Assembly: GCF_936943645.1 (NCBI RefSeq)
Contig: NZ_CAKZJO010000007.1
Coordinates: 1-37,227, forward strand
Direction of reading: 5' to 3'
DNA: 37,227 nt
From: an uncultured Bradyrhizobium sp.
Lineage (GTDB): Bacteria > Pseudomonadota > Alphaproteobacteria > Rhizobiales > Xanthobacteraceae
Within the stretch, counting starts at the first letter, position 1. Every line of letters starts with the position of its first letter. The notes beneath the pieces were generated by a model, which was not told the origin of the DNA, searched no databases, and saw only the letters and a program-made list of their open reading frames with translations. Position numbers and translations under genes: made by a program. Positions 17,576 through 25,259 of this stretch are shown piece by piece.

Positions 17576-17667
17576 CGTAGGGTGGGCAAAGCGAAGCGTG
17601 CCCACGCGTCCGTGGCCGATCGGAAAGATCGTGGGCACGGCGCAAGTGCGCCTTTGCCCACCCTACG
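17576..17667. repeat. Palindromic repeat (CGTAGGGTGGGCAAAG type)
   Basis: Outer arms CGTAGGGTGGGCAAAG and CTTTGCCCACCCTACG-like (17576-17591 and about 17652-17667), with inner arms CGTGCCCACG and CGTGGGCACG. The 92-bp element is a nested palindrome between the His-rich gene and the aldo/keto reductase gene. It resembles a multicopy Bradyrhizobium repeat. Confidence 0.8.
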
Positions 17668-17693
17668 AATATTTCGCTAGCATATGGACGAAG

Positions 17694-18512
17694 CTAATCC
17701 CACTTCGGCCCAAAACCCGGATTGACGCAGCGGCGATCCTTCGGCAGCGCGGCGATCTTCCGGCGATCGGCATCGTCGAGCGTGATCTTCAGCGCGTCGA
17801 GATTGGCCTGCTGGCTCTCGCGGCGCGAGGCCTTCGGGATCGCCGCGACGCCGTCCTGCTCGAGCAGCCATTTCAGCGCGACTTGCGCGGCGGTCGCGTT
17901 GTGCCTCGCACCGATCTCACTGAGCACCGGATCCGAGGCGATGCGGCCCTGCGCCAGTGGACAATAGGCCACCAGCGGGATCGACTTTGCCGTGAGATAG
18001 GCCAGCACCTTCGATTGATCGAGCATGGCGTGATATTCGATCTGGTTGCAGGCGATCGGCGCCTTGACGTCCTCGACCGCGATCTTGAGCAGCGCCGTGG
18101 TGAAGTTCGCAACTCCAATCGCTCGCGTACGCCCCTCCTCCTTCAGCTTCATCAAGGTCTCGAACACCGCGCCCCAGTTCGCAGCCTTCGAGGGCCAATG
18201 CACGAGATAGAGATCGACATGGTCGAGCCGGAGCTTGTTCAGGCTGGTGTCGAAGGCCCGCCGGATCGCGTCGGGATTGAGATTCTCGTGCCAGACTTTT
18301 GTCGTCACGTGCAGCTCGGCGCGCGGCAGGCGGGACGCTGCGATGGCTGAGCCGATCGGCTCCTCATTGGCGTACATCTCGGCCGTGTCGATGTGGCGGT
18401 AGCCGATCGACAGCGCACTCTCGACCGCGGCGCGGCAAGCATCGCCCTGCATGCGGAAGGTACCGAGGCCGAGCTTGGGCATGCCGATGCCCTGTGTCTT
18501 CAGATTGTCCAT
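17694..18512 (-). CDS. Aldo/keto reductase (2,5-diketo-D-gluconate reductase-like)
   Basis: A 272-residue NADPH-dependent TIM-barrel reductase. The catalytic tetrad is D42, Y47, K72 and H105 (IDTAEMY, TTKVW, YLVHWP). The cofactor-phosphate region is IPKASRRESQQANL. It resembles the AKR5-type 2,5-diketo-D-gluconate reductases; the natural substrate may be methylglyoxal or other carbonyls. The ATG at 18512 is preceded by AGGAG at 7 bases. The longer frame to 18608 lacks such a site. No operon partner is evident. Confidence 0.9.
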   Translation of the reverse strand: MDNLKTQGIGMPKLGLGTFRMQGDACRAAVESALSIGYRHIDTAEMYANEEPIGSAIAASRLPRAELHVTTKVWHENLNPDAIRRAFDTSLNKLRLDHVDLYLVHWPSKAANWGAVFETLMKLKEEGRTRAIGVANFTTALLKIAVEDVKAPIACNQIEYHAMLDQSKVLAYLTAKSIPLVAYCPLAQGRIASDPVLSEIGARHNATAAQVALKWLLEQDGVAAIPKASRRESQQANLDALKITLDDADRRKIAALPKDRRCVNPGFGPKWD

Positions 18513-18664
18513 GAACAGGCTCCTGACATGTTGCATCCCGCCGGTCGCGCGATGTGCCGCGGGGAACAGACTCTTCGGTGATGGAAAAGAGGTGGCGGGA
18601 ACGAGCATCCTAGTGCGCCGACCGCAGCGTGGCCAATCAAGATCGGGTTAGGTGCTTACTCCAT

Positions 18665-18750
18665 CGTCATGCCCGGGCTTGTCCCGGGCATCCACGTTCT
18701 TCGTGCCAGACGCCAAGACGTGGATGGCCGGGTCAAGCCCGGCCATGACG
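18665..18750. repeat. Palindromic repeat, second copy of the 9037-9119 family
   Basis: CGTCATGCCCGGGCTTGTCC...CCGGCCATGACG, with the inner pair ATCCACGT / ACGTGGAT as in the first copy. It lies in the gap between phoD and the aldo/keto reductase gene. Confidence 0.85.
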
Positions 18751-18771
18751 GCGAGAAGAGTTAACCGCTCC

Positions 18772-20346
18772 TCACGAGTGCTGTGCCACGACAGCCGGGC
18801 GCAGTTGCGGCTGCGGCACGATGTCGACCGACCAGAGGTCGCGATTGTCGACGTCCTTCAGGGTCACGGTCATCACGCCATCGCGGCCGTCGATGTCGAC
18901 ACGGCCGAAGAATTGCAGCCCGAAGCACGGCGCCAGATTCTCGCCTTGCGCGGCGCTGCAGCCGTTCTGGTACATCGCGACCGGACCAAAGGTGTTGTCG
19001 AGCTCGCCCGGCCCCCAGCTGCCGGCATGCAGCGGGCCGGAGACGAACTCCCAGAATGGCTCGAAATCCTGAAATTGCGCCCGGTTCGGGTCGTAGTAAT
19101 GCGCGGCGGTGTAGTGCATGTCGGCGGTGAGCCAGACGACGTTGCGCACGCCGGCGCGCTTGATGGCGCTGAGCAGGTCGGCGATCTCGTGCTCCCGCCG
19201 GTCGGGCAGCCCGTCACCGAGCGCGACGGCGTCCAGGCTGATCAGGCCGATCGGCAGGTCGGCTGCGATCACCTTCCAGGTCGCGCGCGAGGCAGCGAGC
19301 TCGCGCTTGAGCCAGGCAAGCTGCTCGGCACCGAGGATCCAGCCGCGCTTGTCATCGCCCTTGTTCCAGCTGTCGTCGCGATAGCTGCGCATGTCGATCA
19401 TGAAGACGTCCAAGAGCGGGCCATAGGCGATCTTGCGATAGACCCGGCCCTGCCGCGCGCCGATATCGCGGATCGGCATGAAGTCGAAGAAGGCGCGGCG
19501 GGCACGCGCGACCAGGCGCGGGGTGCCGTCATCCTCATGGCCGGCGTCATCGAAAGTTCCGGTCGGCGACCAGTCGTTGCTGACCTCGTGATCGTCCCAT
19601 TGCGCGAACATCGGGACGTCCGCGTGGAAGGCGCGGAAATGTTCGTCGAGATGGTTGTATTTGTAGTTGCCGCGGAACTGCGCCAGCGTGTGCGCGACCT
19701 CGGCCTTCTCCTCGGTCACGAGATTGCGCCAGGTCTCGCCGTTCGGCAGCCGCTGCTCGGATGGAATCGTGCAATCGGCGTAGATGTGGTCGCCGGAATG
19801 GATGAAGAAATCCGGGCGGTTGTCGAGCATGGTGCGATAGCTGCGATAGCCGCCGCGCGCGACGTCGATGCCCCAGCCCTGCCCCGCGACATCACCCGAC
19901 CACACGAAGGAAATCGACCGGCCCGCTTCCGGCGCCGTGCGGAAATGGCCGACACGGCTTTCACCGCAAAGCCCGGTCGCGATGTCGTCGAAACGGACGC
20001 GGTAGAAGATGTCCTGTCCGGGCGGCAGGTCGTCGAGCTGCAGCTTCGACGTGAAATCGGTGTCCGGCAGCGCATCGCGCGAAGCCGACGCGATGATGCT
20101 CCTGAAGCTCTCGACGGTGGAGCACTCCACCTGCATCCGTGCGGCCCGGTCCGCGCGCGCCCAGACCATTGCGGAGCCGTCGCAGATATCGCCGGACTGG
20201 ATGCCGCCTGCGATCTGCGGCCGATCTGCTGCACGGCTGAGATAAGGGGTTGCGAGCGTGCCGAGCGAGGCGAGCGCAAAGCTCGAAGTCGAGCGGACCA
20301 GGAATTGCCGGCGGGTCCATGCGCTGGAAGCGCGGAGCATTGCCAT
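18772..20346 (-). CDS. phoD: PhoD-like alkaline phosphatase/phosphodiesterase, Tat-exported
   Basis: A 524-residue secreted metallophosphoesterase. The N-terminus has the twin-arginine motif WTRRQFL (10-16) and a hydrophobic stretch ending LSRAAD. An N-terminal beta domain (about 45-150) precedes the PhoD catalytic domain. Metal-site motifs are visible in order: SGDVAGQGWG, HSGDHIYADC, WDDHEVSND and WLTADMHYT. PhoD enzymes release phosphate from phosphomono- and diesters and use Ca/Fe. AAGG sits 8 bases before the ATG at 20346. No Pho box was recognised. Confidence 0.9.
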   Translation of the reverse strand: MAMLRASSAWTRRQFLVRSTSSFALASLGTLATPYLSRAADRPQIAGGIQSGDICDGSAMVWARADRAARMQVECSTVESFRSIIASASRDALPDTDFTSKLQLDDLPPGQDIFYRVRFDDIATGLCGESRVGHFRTAPEAGRSISFVWSGDVAGQGWGIDVARGGYRSYRTMLDNRPDFFIHSGDHIYADCTIPSEQRLPNGETWRNLVTEEKAEVAHTLAQFRGNYKYNHLDEHFRAFHADVPMFAQWDDHEVSNDWSPTGTFDDAGHEDDGTPRLVARARRAFFDFMPIRDIGARQGRVYRKIAYGPLLDVFMIDMRSYRDDSWNKGDDKRGWILGAEQLAWLKRELAASRATWKVIAADLPIGLISLDAVALGDGLPDRREHEIADLLSAIKRAGVRNVVWLTADMHYTAAHYYDPNRAQFQDFEPFWEFVSGPLHAGSWGPGELDNTFGPVAMYQNGCSAAQGENLAPCFGLQFFGRVDIDGRDGVMTVTLKDVDNRDLWSVDIVPQPQLRPAVVAQHS

Positions 20347-20495
20347 TCAGGAAACCTTCGTCGAATCGCGACGGAAGGTGCCTGCGCTCCTTGACGGCTA
20401 ACCTGACGGTTTCTTGACCCCAAGCCTACGGTTTTGCGACGGGGGGATGACGGGACATCGAGCGCGAATAGCGCAGCCGCGATGCAGGTGTGCCC

Positions 20496-20519
20496 CCTCG
20501 CCCCGCTTGCGGGGAGAGG
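20496..20519. repeat. Short GC palindrome (CCTCgCCCCGC..GCGGGGaGAGG)
   Basis: Arms CCTC-G-CCCCG and CGGGG-A-GAGG with one mismatch. It lies just after the 3' end of the minus-strand gene at 20528 and may act as its stop structure; no strong T-run. This text is common between Bradyrhizobium genes as I recall. Confidence 0.45.
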
Positions 20520-20527
20520 CGAAGTAC

Positions 20528-20947
20528 CTAATGCTTCCAGTTGCAGATGCCGCCGCTGCGGCACGGCCAGGTCTGGATGCGGGTATCCATCGCCTGCGCG
20601 TCGAGCGGGTTGCCATGACGATGCGCGAGCCTGGTGCGGGCCACCCCGCGCGGCTGCGCGGGCTTGGCATGCGCAACCTTCGGCTCGGCCACGCGAACGC
20701 GTTCGGCCGCAACCTTCTTCGGCACGTCGACCGGCTCCGCGCGTGCCTGCGCCTCATTGCCGCCGCGCGCTTCGAGCGCGATCGGCGCGAATTGCGTCTC
20801 GGGCCCGAGCCGCTTCGGCGACAGCACGGCCCTGGAGAGATCGAGACCGAGATATTCGTCTGGCTTGTAGTCGTCAGCGCGCGCGACGCTGCCCGCTGCG
20901 AGCACGAGTGCAACGGCAGCTGCGAAATGAACGCTCTTCAGGACCAC
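20528..20947 (-). CDS. Secreted basic protein of unknown function
   Basis: A 139-residue protein that starts at GTG 20947. AGGAGG lies five bases upstream. The signal peptide covers residues 1 to about 24 (VHFAAAVALVLAAG...ARADD). Then comes DYKPDEYLGLDLSRAVLSPKRLGP, a conserved-looking block. An Ala/Lys/Arg/Glu-rich linker follows, and a C-terminal part with RHGNPLDAQAMD and two Cys (WPCRSGGIC). Function is unknown. The striking point is its leader, where the whole Shine-Dalgarno is mirrored by a perfect complement (see 20949-21004). Confidence 0.72.
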   Translation of the reverse strand: MVLKSVHFAAAVALVLAAGSVARADDYKPDEYLGLDLSRAVLSPKRLGPETQFAPIALEARGGNEAQARAEPVDVPKKVAAERVRVAEPKVAHAKPAQPRGVARTRLAHRHGNPLDAQAMDTRIQTWPCRSGGICNWKH

Positions 20948-20948
20948 G

Positions 20949-21004
20949 GACGCCTCCTGAAATTGATTATGAAAGGGCTATTTTATCCCTATTTAGGAGG
21001 CGTC
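20949..21004 (-). promoter_or_regulatory. Inverted repeat that pairs with the Shine-Dalgarno of the next gene
   Basis: On the minus strand GACGCCTCCT (21004-20995) and AGGAGGCGTC (20958-20949) are perfect 10-bp complements separated by 36 AT-rich bases. The second arm is the ribosome-binding site of the GTG start at 20947. The loop holds a smaller AGGG...CCCT pair. If the transcript starts upstream of 21004 the SD would be sequestered, as in an RNA thermometer or a protein-controlled leader. If it starts inside (a CATAAT box lies in the loop), the repeat would instead act in DNA. Confidence 0.5.
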
Positions 21005-21055
21005 GCGCGCAATTCCAGCGGTCAGTTCCCGGGTTGGTTAAGAAGTTTGGCGGTG

Positions 21056-22057
21056 TCAGGCGACCTTTCGCGTCGCCCCCGTCCCATCCAGGAACCCGAT
21101 CAGGCGGTTGCGAATGATCTGTTCCGCTTCAGTCATGATCCGATCGATCAGTTCCTTGCAGGAGGGGATGTCGTGGATCAGCCCGGCGACCATGCCGCAG
21201 CTCCAAGCGCCGGCGTCCATCTGTCCCTCCAGCATGATTTTGGGATAGACGCCCGCCACCTGGTCGTGGATGTCGTCGATCTTCAACTTGTCGCCCTTCT
21301 CGCGCTCGATCTCGATGAGGCGGTCGACATTGGCGTTCCTCAGCACACGCTCGGTGTTGCGCAAGGAGCGCATGATCAGGCGGGTATCGAGCTCGGTCGC
21401 CGCGACCAGCGCGTTCTTCACGTTCTGATGGACCGGGGCTTCCTTGGTGGCGATGAAGCGCGTGCCCATGTTCATGCCGGCCGCGCCCAGCGACAGCGCC
21501 GCGACGAGGCTGCGCCCATCGGCCATGCCGCCTGAGGCGACGAACGGGATCTTCAATTCCTCCGCCGCGCGCGGCAGCAGGATCATGTTGGGGATGTCGT
21601 CCTCGCCGGGATGGCCGCCGCACTCGAAGCCGTCGACGCTGACGGCGTCGCAGCCGATGCGCTCGGCCTTCAGCGAATGGCGAACCGAGGTGCATTTGTG
21701 GATGACCTTGATGCCGGCGGCCTTCAGCGCCGGCATGTAGGCCTCCGGGCTGCGGCCCGCGGTCTCCACCGCCTTGATGCCGCCTTCGACGATGGCCGCG
21801 ATGTATTCGGGATAAGGCGGCGCCGAGAAGGTCGGGAGGAAGGTGAGGTTCACGCCGAACGGCTTGTCGGTCATGTCGCGGCAACGCGCGATCTCCTTGG
21901 CGAGCAATTCCGGCGTCTTCTGCGTCAGACCCGTGATGATGCCGAGCCCGCCGGCATTGGAGACGGCGGCCGCAAGCTCGGCAAAGCCGACGAAATGCAT
22001 GCCGCCCTGGATGATGGGATGCTCGATGCCGAACAGTTCGGTGATCGCAGTCTTCAC
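21056..22057 (-). CDS. Nitronate monooxygenase-family flavin enzyme
   Basis: A 333-residue FMN-dependent TIM barrel (NMO/2-nitropropane dioxygenase family). The start has PIIQGGMHFVGFAELAAAVSNAGGLG, the typical first strand. The catalytic His is likely H149 in DGFECGGHPGED. GGMADGRSLVAALSLGAAGMNMGTRF binds the FMN phosphate. The start is GTG at 22057 with GGGAGG 7 bases upstream. Family members oxidise alkyl nitronates, but many rhizobial paralogues act in other flavin reactions. It probably forms a unit with the upstream SDR gene 63 bp away, opposite the HxlR regulator. Confidence 0.87.
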   Translation of the reverse strand: MKTAITELFGIEHPIIQGGMHFVGFAELAAAVSNAGGLGIITGLTQKTPELLAKEIARCRDMTDKPFGVNLTFLPTFSAPPYPEYIAAIVEGGIKAVETAGRSPEAYMPALKAAGIKVIHKCTSVRHSLKAERIGCDAVSVDGFECGGHPGEDDIPNMILLPRAAEELKIPFVASGGMADGRSLVAALSLGAAGMNMGTRFIATKEAPVHQNVKNALVAATELDTRLIMRSLRNTERVLRNANVDRLIEIEREKGDKLKIDDIHDQVAGVYPKIMLEGQMDAGAWSCGMVAGLIHDIPSCKELIDRIMTEAEQIIRNRLIGFLDGTGATRKVA

Positions 22058-22120
22058 TTAAATACCTCCCCGGAATTTTGCTTGGGTTCGATTCAGTCTA
22101 GCCGGACTTTTGCACGGCGG

Positions 22121-22858
22121 TCACCATTTCTCTCCGAACGGGCGGATCTCCATCTCGAAGGTCCAGGCGCTCTTGGGCTGCTGGTAGAGCTGCCAATAGG
22201 CATCTGCGACCGAGGCCGGCGGCATCAGGAGATCGGGGTTGTCGAGCGCGTTCGGACCGAGCGCCTCCAGGCGGCGCTGCCGTACCCATTCTGTGTCGAC
22301 GCCGGAATCGATGATGAGATGGGCGACATGGATGCTCTTCGGCCCAAGCTCGCGCGCCATCGCCTGCGCCACCGCACGCAGGCCGAATTTGGCGCTGGCG
22401 AAGGCGGCAAAGCCGCTGCCGCCGCGCAGGCTGGCCGTGGCCCCGGTGAAGAAGATATTGCCGCCGCCGCGCGGCAGCATCAGCCGCGCCGCTTCCCGGC
22501 CCGCGAGGAAGCCGGAATAGCAGGCCATTTCCCAGACCTTGCGAAACACGCGCTCGGTGGTGTCAAGGATCGGGAAATTGACGTTGGCGCCGACGTTGAA
22601 GATGCAGACCTCGAGCGGTGCATGCTTGTCGGCGTCGTTGAGGAAGGAGATGACCTCCTCCTCCTTCCGCGCATCGAGCGAGCGCGCGTGGATCTCGCCG
22701 CCCGAAGCCTCGATGTCCTTGACCAGCGGTGCGAGTTTGTCGCCGTTGCGGCGGCCGGCGAACACCGAAAACCCTTCGGCTGCGAATTTCTTGGCGATCT
22801 CAGAGCCGATGAAATCGCCGGCCCCGATCACGGCGGCTGTCGCGTTTCGCTTGGGCAA
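22121..22858 (-). CDS. SDR-fold protein with altered active site
   Basis: A 245-residue short-chain dehydrogenase-like protein. The N-terminal GAGDFIGSEIAKKFA is a nucleotide-binding loop with a non-standard TGxxxGxG. The catalytic Tyr of YxxxK is Phe153 (FASAK), and the position of the catalytic Ser, 13 residues earlier, is Ala140; Lys157 is kept. It may be a cofactor-binding sensor, or an enzyme using other residues. Translation appears to start at TTG 22858, with GGAGG just upstream. It precedes the nitronate monooxygenase gene and is divergent from the HxlR regulator, suggesting joint control. Confidence 0.85.
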   Translation of the reverse strand: MPKRNATAAVIGAGDFIGSEIAKKFAAEGFSVFAGRRNGDKLAPLVKDIEASGGEIHARSLDARKEEEVISFLNDADKHAPLEVCIFNVGANVNFPILDTTERVFRKVWEMACYSGFLAGREAARLMLPRGGGNIFFTGATASLRGGSGFAAFASAKFGLRAVAQAMARELGPKSIHVAHLIIDSGVDTEWVRQRRLEALGPNALDNPDLLMPPASVADAYWQLYQQPKSAWTFEMEIRPFGEKW

Positions 22859-22902
22859 GGTCGCCTCCTCCGGTCAGCGCGGTGCAACTAAGGGAAGGCT
22901 AT

Positions 22903-22919
22903 AGTTCCAAAATAGAACT
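22903..22919. promoter_or_regulatory. Candidate HxlR operator
   Basis: AGTTC-N7-GAACT inverted repeat in an AT-rich stretch between the divergent SDR and HxlR genes. Position and symmetry fit a site for the dimeric winged-helix regulator encoded next door. Confidence 0.35.
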
Positions 22920-23018
22920 GTCAAATTTCCAGCTGTGATGCTAGCTTCCGGAGAAAATTACTTCGAACATTCAAGTCAGTTCCTTTTTCTGACTGACCAG
23001 GCGAGCCGGAGACCGACC

Positions 23019-23483
23019 ATGAAATGGGACACGCTGGACGAAGAGCAATGCTCGCTCTCCCGCACCATTGCCGTGGTCGGCGATCGCTGGACGCTGCTGA
23101 TCCTGCGCGAATGCTTCCTGCGCGTGCGACGGTTCGAGGGCTTCCAATCGTCGCTGCAGATCACGCGCCACCTGCTCTCGGAGCGGCTGAAGAAGCTGGT
23201 GCGCTCAGGCATCCTGCGCCGCGTGCCCTATTCCGAGGCGCCCAAGCGCTACGAATACATCCTCACCCAGAAGGGGCTCGATCTCTACCCGATCATCATG
23301 GCCATGGTGCACTGGGGCGATACCCACATGGGCGACGAGCGCGGCCGCCCGCTGCTGCACGAGCACAAGACCTGCGGCAAGCTGTTCGACCCCGTGATGG
23401 TGTGCTCGGAGTGCGGCGACCCGCTGCACGCCAAGCAAGTGCATGTGCATGCGGGGCCGGGACGGAAGGAAGTTGTGGGGTGA
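23019..23483 (+). CDS. HxlR-family winged-helix transcriptional regulator
   Basis: About 154 residues from ATG 23019 (MKWDTLDEEQCSLSRTIAVVGDRWTLLILRE). The HxlR winged helix covers about 10-100, with the usual Cys near residue 11 (EEQCSLSRT), FQSSLQITRHLLSERLKKLVRSGIL as recognition part, and YILTQKGLDLYPII as wing and dimer helix. The C-terminus adds C-x10-C-x2-C (TCGKLFDPVMVCSECG), likely a metal or redox knuckle. It is divergent from the SDR and NMO genes, which it probably controls in response to an electrophile or oxidant. This is inference from HxlR biology. Confidence 0.87.
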   Translation: MKWDTLDEEQCSLSRTIAVVGDRWTLLILRECFLRVRRFEGFQSSLQITRHLLSERLKKLVRSGILRRVPYSEAPKRYEYILTQKGLDLYPIIMAMVHWGDTHMGDERGRPLLHEHKTCGKLFDPVMVCSECGDPLHAKQVHVHAGPGRKEVVG

Positions 23484-23500
23484 GTGGGGTCAAGTAATCG

Positions 23501-23627
23501 GTGTCATGCCCCGGCTTGACCGGAGCATCCACCCACTACGCTGCCGCTTCTCCGTATCCTACAACCGCCTCTGGAATACTGGATCGCCCGCCCAAGTGCG
23601 CAATTGCGCACAAGGCGGGCGATGACA
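23501..23627. repeat. Composite palindromic repeat (TGTCATGCCCCGGCTTGACC...GCGATGACA)
   Basis: Ends GTGTCATGCC and GGGCGATGACA, with CTGGAATACTGGATCGCCCGCC inside and a local palindrome TGCGCAATTGCGCA. It lies between the converging HxlR and emrB genes and matches a repeat type I recall from Bradyrhizobium genomes. Confidence 0.65.
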
Positions 23628-23645
23628 GCGAATGTGCCGGATTAC

Positions 23646-25259
23646 TCAATGCCCGCGCGCCGGGCCACCCAGCTTGATCGGCCGCAGCACGGCCGCCGTG
23701 GGGATCATCAGCACCGCAATGATCGCCAGTGTCCAGAACACGTCGATATAGGCGAGCAGATCCACCTGCTGCTGCAAAGTGCGGCCGACCCATGCGAGCG
23801 CCTGTGATGCCGCATCGCCGGCATTGGAGCCCTGCGCCTGGAAGTAGCGGGTCATCGCGTCGATGGTCTGCTGATAGCCGAGGTCCGACGGCGCGGCGTG
23901 CTCGATGAGGCGGCTCTGGTGGAATTGCTGGCGCTGCGCCAAGACCGTCTGCGCCAGCGCGACGCCCATGGATCCCCCGATGTTGCGAGCAACGTTGATC
24001 AAGGCGGAGGCCTGGTTGGTCTTGTCCGGCGGCACGCCCTCGTAGGACGCGGTCGTCACCGGCAGGAACAGGAACGGCAGGCCCAGCGCGAGGAAGACGC
24101 GCGACATCGCCGCATAGCCATAGCTGATGTCGCCGGTGAGCCCGGTGAGATGCCACATCGAGAACGCGACAATCGCAGCCCCGAACATGATGAGATATTT
24201 CGGCTGCACCGTGCTGACGAGGCGGCCGACCACGGGCATGAGCACCAAGGTCGCGATGCCGCCGGGCGATAGCGCAAGGCCGGCCAGCATCGCCGTGTAG
24301 TTCAGCTCGGTCTGAAGCAATTGCGGCAGAAGCTGCGTCGTCGAGATCAGCACGGCGCCGGTCGCGAGCATGACCAGGAAGCAGGCGGCAAACTGGCGGC
24401 GGCCGAGCAGGCGCAAGTCGACGATGGGATCTTCCCGTGTCAGCTCCCACGGAATCAGCGCAAGCAGGGAGACGGCCGCGAACCCCGTGAACAACACGAT
24501 CATGTTCGATCCGAACCAGTCATTGCGCTGGCCTTCATCAAGCACGAATTCCAGCGAGCCGAGCCCGATCGCGACCAGCAGGAAGCCGACATAGTCGACA
24601 CGCAGCCCCTTGCTGAGCAGCTTCTCCCTCTCCTCCTCCGCGCCGGAGGGCTCCTTCACCAGCGTCCCGACCAGGAACAGCGACAGCAGACCCATGGGGA
24701 CGTTGATCAGGAATACCCAGTGCCAGGTGTAGGTGTCGGTGATCCAGCCGCCGAGCGTGGGGCCGATCACCGGCGCGACCACGACGGCGACGCCGTAGAT
24801 CGCAAAGGCCTGGCCGCGCTTGTGCGGCGGAAAGGAGTCGGCAAGGATCGCCTGCTCGCTGGTGGCCATGCCGCCGCCACCGAGGCCCTGCAGGATGCGG
24901 AACAGCACCAGCGACTGCAAATTCCACGCAAAGCCGCACAGCAGCGAGGCGCATGTGAAGGTCGCGACACATATCATATAGAAGCGCTTGCGGCCGATCA
25001 CGGTCGACAGCCAGCCCGAGATCGACAGCACGATGGCGTTGGCGACGAGATAGCTGGTGATGACGTAAGTGCTCTCGTCGATGCCGACCGCGAGGCTGCC
25101 TGCGATGTGGCGCAGCGCGACGTTGGCGATGGTGGTGTCGAGCACCTCCATGAAGGTCGCGATCGAGACCACGAAAGCAATCAGATAGGGATTATGACCG
25201 CCTGCCGCCGAGCGCTCCGGCGACCAGCCGGACGCGCCGCCTTGCGCGACGTCGCTCAT
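23646..25259 (-). CDS. emrB: DHA2-family MFS drug efflux permease (EmrB-type)
   Basis: A 537-residue, 14-helix MFS exporter. Motifs include LDTTIANVAL in helix 1, LSTVIGRKRFY between helices 2 and 3, RILQGLGGGGM, and the antiporter motif GPTLGGWITD followed by WHWVFLINVP. These define the EmrB/QacA branch. Its start overlaps the stop of emrA by four bases (ATGA, 25256-25259), so the two are translationally coupled and form an EmrAB pump. An outer-membrane TolC partner is not in the window. Substrates are unknown; in rhizobia such pumps often handle flavonoids or phenolics. Confidence 0.9.
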   Translation of the reverse strand: MSDVAQGGASGWSPERSAAGGHNPYLIAFVVSIATFMEVLDTTIANVALRHIAGSLAVGIDESTYVITSYLVANAIVLSISGWLSTVIGRKRFYMICVATFTCASLLCGFAWNLQSLVLFRILQGLGGGGMATSEQAILADSFPPHKRGQAFAIYGVAVVVAPVIGPTLGGWITDTYTWHWVFLINVPMGLLSLFLVGTLVKEPSGAEEEREKLLSKGLRVDYVGFLLVAIGLGSLEFVLDEGQRNDWFGSNMIVLFTGFAAVSLLALIPWELTREDPIVDLRLLGRRQFAACFLVMLATGAVLISTTQLLPQLLQTELNYTAMLAGLALSPGGIATLVLMPVVGRLVSTVQPKYLIMFGAAIVAFSMWHLTGLTGDISYGYAAMSRVFLALGLPFLFLPVTTASYEGVPPDKTNQASALINVARNIGGSMGVALAQTVLAQRQQFHQSRLIEHAAPSDLGYQQTIDAMTRYFQAQGSNAGDAASQALAWVGRTLQQQVDLLAYIDVFWTLAIIAVLMIPTAAVLRPIKLGGPARGH

